From: Nonomuraea sp. SYSU D8015
GTDB lineage: Bacteria; Actinomycetota; Actinomycetes; Streptosporangiales; Streptosporangiaceae
Assembly (NCBI RefSeq): GCF_008065375.1
Contig: NZ_VJYI01000004.1
Location: forward strand, 124,001 to 188,000
Length of the DNA stretch: 64,000 bases
Reading direction: 5' to 3'
In this document: positions 59,314-64,000 of the stretch, piece by piece
Numbering within the stretch: the stretch's first letter is position 1
Layout: each line of letters starts with the position of its first letter
Notes under the pieces: model-generated
Seen by the model: the letters and a program-made list of their open reading frames with translations, nothing else
Told to the model about the DNA's origin: nothing
Database searches by the model: none
Position numbers and translations under genes: made by a program

Positions 59314-60344
59314 GAGCAGGTCGGCGTGGGAGCGGTGTTGGCGCCGTTCCACGAGGCCAGGAAGCCGAACGTGGTCGTGGCGCCAGTCGCCAGGGAGCCG
59401 TTCCAGCTCACGTTGCGCACGGTCACGTCGGCGCCGCTCACGCTCAGCGTGCCGTTCCAGAGCTGGCTGATCTGCTGCCCGTTCGCGAACGTCCACCGCA
59501 CCGTCCACGCGCTCATCGGCGCCGTGCCGGTGTTCTTGACGGTGACCTCGCCCTGGAAGCCGCCCTGCCACTGACCGGTGGTCTTGTAGGCGGCGGTGCA
59601 TCCGCCGGAGGACGTGGGGGTGACGGTGGGGGACGGGGTGACGCCGGACAGGGCGTTCACCAGGGCCGGGTACCACTTGTCGGAGATCTTCTGGTCGCCC
59701 GCGGCGTTCGGGTGCACGCCGTCGTAGGTGTCCGTGCTCGTGCTGAACCCGGTCCACTGGTCCACCACCGTGATCGGCGACTGCTGGGTGGAGGTGGTGG
59801 CGGCCCAGCCGGGGATGGCGTTGTTCAGGTTCACGGCTCGCTGGGCGCATTCGGCGCAGGTGGACGGGTTCATCGGGATGATCTTGGCGACCAGGATTTT
59901 CATGGTGGGGTTGCTGGCCCGCATCTGGTTCACCAGCGTGGTGAACGCGCTGAGGATCGTCACGGTCGGGATGTTGCTCCACACGTCGTTGGTGCCGAAG
60001 TGCATCATGACGATGTCGGGCCGGGTCGCGGCGAGCCAGCCGGGGAGCTGGTTCTGGTTGGCCACGTTCGTGGCCAGGAAACCGCCGTGTCCCTCGTTGT
60101 CGCCGTCGTACGGGACCGAGCAACCTTGCGCGGGGAGGGTGCCGACGAAATCGATGTCGGTGTAGCCGGCGCTCTGGAGCCTGTTCCAGAGCGAGGCCCG
60201 CCAGCAGCCCGGGGAGCCGGTGATCGAGTCACCCAAGGGCATGATCCTGGTGGCCGCGGCGCTGGTGGCCGGCGTGGTCGTCAGGATCAGCACCGCTCCT
60301 GCCAATGCCGCTAAGGCCGCCACCAAGGCGCTGATCTTCCGCAT
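59310..60344 (-). CDS. Secreted SGNH/GDSL hydrolase with C-terminal CBM2
   Basis: The 344-residue secreted enzyme has a signal peptide (about 1-30, ending TPATSAAA) and an SGNH esterase domain (about 32-230) with GDSIT (nucleophile Ser), the oxyanion Gly in EGHGGF, HFGTND and the catalytic DGVHPN. A short Pro/Thr linker (GVTPSPTVTPTSS) leads to a family 2 carbohydrate-binding module (about 245-344; WQGGFQGEVTVKNTGTAPMS, WTVRWTFANGQQ). It is probably an acetylxylan or related polysaccharide esterase held on cellulose. Confidence 0.92.
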   Translation of the reverse strand: MRKISALVAALAALAGAVLILTTTPATSAAATRIMPLGDSITGSPGCWRASLWNRLQSAGYTDIDFVGTLPAQGCSVPYDGDNEGHGGFLATNVANQNQLPGWLAATRPDIVMMHFGTNDVWSNIPTVTILSAFTTLVNQMRASNPTMKILVAKIIPMNPSTCAECAQRAVNLNNAIPGWAATTSTQQSPITVVDQWTGFSTSTDTYDGVHPNAAGDQKISDKWYPALVNALSGVTPSPTVTPTSSGGCTAAYKTTGQWQGGFQGEVTVKNTGTAPMSAWTVRWTFANGQQISQLWNGTLSVSGADVTVRNVSWNGSLATGATTTFGFLASWNGANTAPTPTCS

Positions 60345-60452
60345 CGTCAGCTCTCCCGTCGTCGCCTGGCGAGATCGTAAGAGCGCGATCGGGACGACAG
60401 GAAGGAAAGAGGGCCAGGTGGGGCCGGTGACCTGCGGGGACGTATGTAACTT

Positions 60453-61286
60453 TCAGCGGCGCACGACGGCGAGCGGACAGGGCGCGTGGTGGAGGAGGGC
60501 CTGGCTGATCGAGCCCATGATCATCCCAGCCAGCTGCCCGTGGCCGCGCGACCCGACCACCAGCAGGTCGGCGCCGTCCGCGGCCTCCTTCAGCACCTCG
60601 ACGGGGTGCCCGTGGACGACCTCCGGCACGACGTCCACCTCCGGATGCCGCTCGCGCGAGCCGGCGATCAGGTCGCGCAGCTCCCGCAACGCGTCCTGCT
60701 CGCTCTCTCTGTCGGCCGGCCCGAAGCCGGTGGAATGCGGCCAGGCCCAGGCGTGGACGGCACGCAGCCGGACACACCGCATCGCGGCCTCGGCGAAGGC
60801 GAAGTCGAGCGCCCGCAGCCCGCTGGGCGAGCCGTCGACCCCGGCCACCACCTCCCCGCCCGGCGACCTGGGCAGCTCGTGGACGAGGACGACGTTGGTG
60901 CGGGCGTGCGTGGCCACGCCGTGTGCGACGGACCCGATCAGCAGCCCGCGTAGGCCGCCGATCCCGCGGCTGCCCACGACCAGCAGCTCGGCGTGCTCGG
61001 AGGCGTCGATCAGCGCGGCGCGGGGGTCGCCGGGCAGCAGCTCGGAGGTCACCTCGACCTCCGGGTGCTCGCGCCGGATCCCTTCCTCGGCCGCCCGGAG
61101 GACGGTGGTGGCGCCCTCGCGCATCCAGCGGGCGACCTCGGCGTAGGGGCCGCTGGTGTCCTCGCACACCCATTTCGCCACGGCGTGCGCGACGGTCAGC
61201 GGGGTGTGGCGCAGGGCGGCCTCGCCGGCGGCCCAGGCGGCGGCCTCCAGCCCGGTACGCGACCCGTCCACTCCCACGATGATCAT
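60453..61286 (-). CDS. Double-domain universal stress protein
   Basis: The 277-residue protein is two tandem USP domains (about 1-135 and 142-277). Each ends in the ATP-binding pattern: VVGSRGIGGLRGLLIGSVAH and VVGSRGHGQLAGMIMGSISQ, with VGVDGS and AGVDGSPSG at the domain starts. Tandem USPs of this type act in actinomycete dormancy and stress responses. ATG 61286 overlaps the stop of the upstream secreted-protein gene by 4 bases (ATGA), which fixes the start. Confidence 0.9.
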   Translation of the reverse strand: MIIVGVDGSRTGLEAAAWAAGEAALRHTPLTVAHAVAKWVCEDTSGPYAEVARWMREGATTVLRAAEEGIRREHPEVEVTSELLPGDPRAALIDASEHAELLVVGSRGIGGLRGLLIGSVAHGVATHARTNVVLVHELPRSPGGEVVAGVDGSPSGLRALDFAFAEAAMRCVRLRAVHAWAWPHSTGFGPADRESEQDALRELRDLIAGSRERHPEVDVVPEVVHGHPVEVLKEAADGADLLVVGSRGHGQLAGMIMGSISQALLHHAPCPLAVVRR

Positions 61287-61636
61287 GACAATGCGTAGCA
61301 CTCCACTTCTGCCCGGCGGAACGGCAGACCCTTGTCCGTGGAGTCCTCGGTGCACTCGCGCTCGGCTCTGCTGAGCTTCAGCGTGCCGCACACGGAGATG
61401 CCGGAGTAGGTGCGGCAGTCGAGCGAGGGGTCGGCTTTGCCGACGCGGTACGTCTGCTTGACCTCCGCGCGGCACTCCGCTCGCGCCTTCCCCGTGTTGG
61501 CGTAGCGGCATTGGGCGAGCAGGGTCTTGTATTGCTCGTTGCTCACTTCGTGCTGTTCGAAGCCATCCCCGGCAGCGGTGGTCGCCCCGAACGCGGCCAC
61601 CACCACGATTCCTGCGACAGCGGCGATCTTTTTCAT
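61283..61636 (-). CDS. Small secreted Cys-rich protein of unknown function
   Basis: The 117-residue protein starts with a signal peptide (KKIAAVAGIVVVAAFGATTA). The mature part is highly charged and has six Cys (QCRYANTGKARAECR, SLDCRTYSGISVCG, ERECTEDST, VECYALS) that could form three disulfides. I do not recognise the family. It is coupled to the universal stress protein gene by a 4-base overlap. Confidence 0.7.
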   Translation of the reverse strand: MKKIAAVAGIVVVAAFGATTAAGDGFEQHEVSNEQYKTLLAQCRYANTGKARAECRAEVKQTYRVGKADPSLDCRTYSGISVCGTLKLSRAERECTEDSTDKGLPFRRAEVECYALS

Positions 61637-61673
61637 GTTCCCCCTGATGGGACCGTACCGCTGAGGGGGATCG

Positions 61674-62285
61674 TCAAACCTCGCGGCGGCGCGCCAGCAC
61701 GTTGAGCCAGGTGCGGTGGGTGGTGTTCAGCGCGTGCTCCAGGACCTCGAAACCGGCCGATTCGAGAGTCGCCAGCAGCGCGTCGGGGTCACGGTGCACG
61801 AACCACCGGGAGACCTCGGCGTCGTACGAGACCGGCTCCCACCCCTCGCCGGCGCCGGCGGAGGTGCTCAACCCCAGCACGCCGCCCGGCCGCAGCGCCG
61901 CCGACCAGGCCCGCAACGTCGGCTCCGTCTCCCCGGCGGGCACGTGCAGGAGCGCCGCCACCGACCACAGGCCCACCAGCGAGCCGGGGATCAACGGTGG
62001 CCGGCGCAGGTCGCTCAGCACGGCGGGCACGCCGCGGGCGGCCGCGAGCTTGGCCATCTCGATCGAGCGGTCGACTCCGACGACGGTCAACCCTTGCTCC
62101 AGGAACCACGCGGCGTCCCGCCCGGGCCCGCACCCCAGGTCGGCGACCCGGCCGCCGGTTGGCAAAGCGTCGGCGAACCGGCGCCGGAAGGCCATGAAGC
62201 TGTCGCCGACCTCGCGGCTGCGTTCGGCGAAAACGGGGGCGATGCGGTCGTAGCCGGCGGTGGTGCGGGTGACGGGATCTTCCAC
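61674..62285 (-). CDS. Class I SAM-dependent methyltransferase
   Basis: The 203-residue methyltransferase has motif I VADLGCGPGRDAAWF (about 47-61), an acidic residue ending strand 2 in TVVGVDRSIEMAKLA, motif IV-like GLWSVAALLHVPAGE and post-motif LRPGGVLGLSTSAG. The target could be a small molecule (ubiE/methyltransf_11 type). GTG 62285 is the first plausible start; the very long open frame upstream is a shadow of thiC. It diverges from the TPP riboswitch/thiC unit. Confidence 0.8.
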   Translation of the reverse strand: MEDPVTRTTAGYDRIAPVFAERSREVGDSFMAFRRRFADALPTGGRVADLGCGPGRDAAWFLEQGLTVVGVDRSIEMAKLAAARGVPAVLSDLRRPPLIPGSLVGLWSVAALLHVPAGETEPTLRAWSAALRPGGVLGLSTSAGAGEGWEPVSYDAEVSRWFVHRDPDALLATLESAGFEVLEHALNTTHRTWLNVLARRREV

Positions 62286-62344
62286 CCGCCTGATCTTCGC
62301 ATGTTTCGGGCGAGCCCGAGGGTGGGTACGATCACCGCCGTCCA

Positions 62345-62434
62345 ACGCGGGAGCCCGGTGCGGACCGGGCTGAGAGGACGGCTGACAGCCGCCGACCGCC
62401 AGAACCTGCTCCGGATAATGCCGGCGAAGGGAGT
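62345..62434 (+). ncRNA. TPP (THI-box) riboswitch
   Basis: The conserved pieces are in order: GGGAGCCCGGTG and GGACCGGGCTGAGAGGACGG (P2-P3 with CTGAGA), then CCGCCAGAACCTG and CTCCGGATAATGCCGGCGAA (P4-P5), and the closing GGGAG. The 3' conserved GAAGGGAG also contains the ribosome-binding site of thiC, eight bases before its ATG. Ligand binding would therefore block translation directly. Confidence 0.95.
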
Positions 62435-62441
62435 TTGCGCG

Positions 62442-63986
<1,545 letters not shown>

Positions 63987-64000
63987 TCAGCCGGGGAGCG

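Overview
The window is high-GC actinomycete chromosome. Many genes start with GTG or TTG, genes commonly overlap by 4 bases, several promoters look leaderless, and the gene families seen (GlxA-type regulators, ECF41 sigma factor, AIM24, CBM2-tailed SGNH hydrolase, double universal stress protein, DUF6223-like protein) fit Streptosporangiales, perhaps a Nonomuraea relative. The genus is an inference only.

Layout. (1) 1-3676: the end of an iron-siderophore/cobalamin-type ABC importer (binding protein cut by the window edge, FecCD permease, ATPase) and a GlxA-type AraC regulator. (2) 3912-21419: an aromatic catabolic supercluster. A catB-catA-catC operon (catechol ortho-cleavage) lies beside a set matching the indole-3-acetic acid (iac) genes: iacA-B-C-D-E-F on the minus strand, iacG - small ORF - iacH - response regulator on the plus strand, and an MHS-type transporter with iacI. 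A PAS histidine kinase and a FixJ-like response regulator are embedded in it, and a GMC oxidoreductase plus aldehyde dehydrogenase sit between cat and iac. Six promoters in this region share one architecture: a GTAGGGGAWWYCYTCAG-like box about 45 bases upstream of a CCTAGCGT-like -10 region. One regulator, most simply the local two-component system, probably controls the whole route to catechol and its ring opening.

(3) 21616-43349: a second, TetR-controlled regulon. Four nearly identical AT-rich palindromic sites precede a GMC oxidoreductase/DJ-1 divergent pair, a five-gene peptide-type ABC importer with amidase, amidohydrolase, acyl-CoA ligase and aldehyde dehydrogenase, a 948-residue kinase - M23-like - class III aminotransferase fusion, and a phosphotriesterase-like hydrolase co-transcribed with the TetR gene. 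The fusion resembles an amino-alcohol kinase joined to its ammonia/phospho-lyase, so the regulon may degrade an N-acylated or peptide-linked amino alcohol. A second ABC operon at its distal end (23855-27971) is broken in all five genes.

(4) 43743-47041: an ECF41 sigma factor, its partner FAD oxidoreductase and a broken cytochrome P450. (5) 47041-53300: a gene graveyard with IS4 and IS3 fragments, pieces of TetR, AraC, MFS, nitronate monooxygenase, LanC and SpaB_C-like genes, and only two intact genes (HD-domain protein, DUF6223-like protein). (6) 53312-57113: a complete IS481-family element with terminal inverted repeats and a 15-bp target duplication, inserted at the 3' end of tRNA-Arg(CCG). 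Its transposase gene is split by a 2,440-base group II intron encoding its own reverse transcriptase/maturase. (7) 57102-64000: ordinary chromosome, with tRNA-Arg, response regulator, AIM24, ArsR, YbaK, SGNH hydrolase, universal stress protein, methyltransferase, and thiC under a TPP riboswitch.
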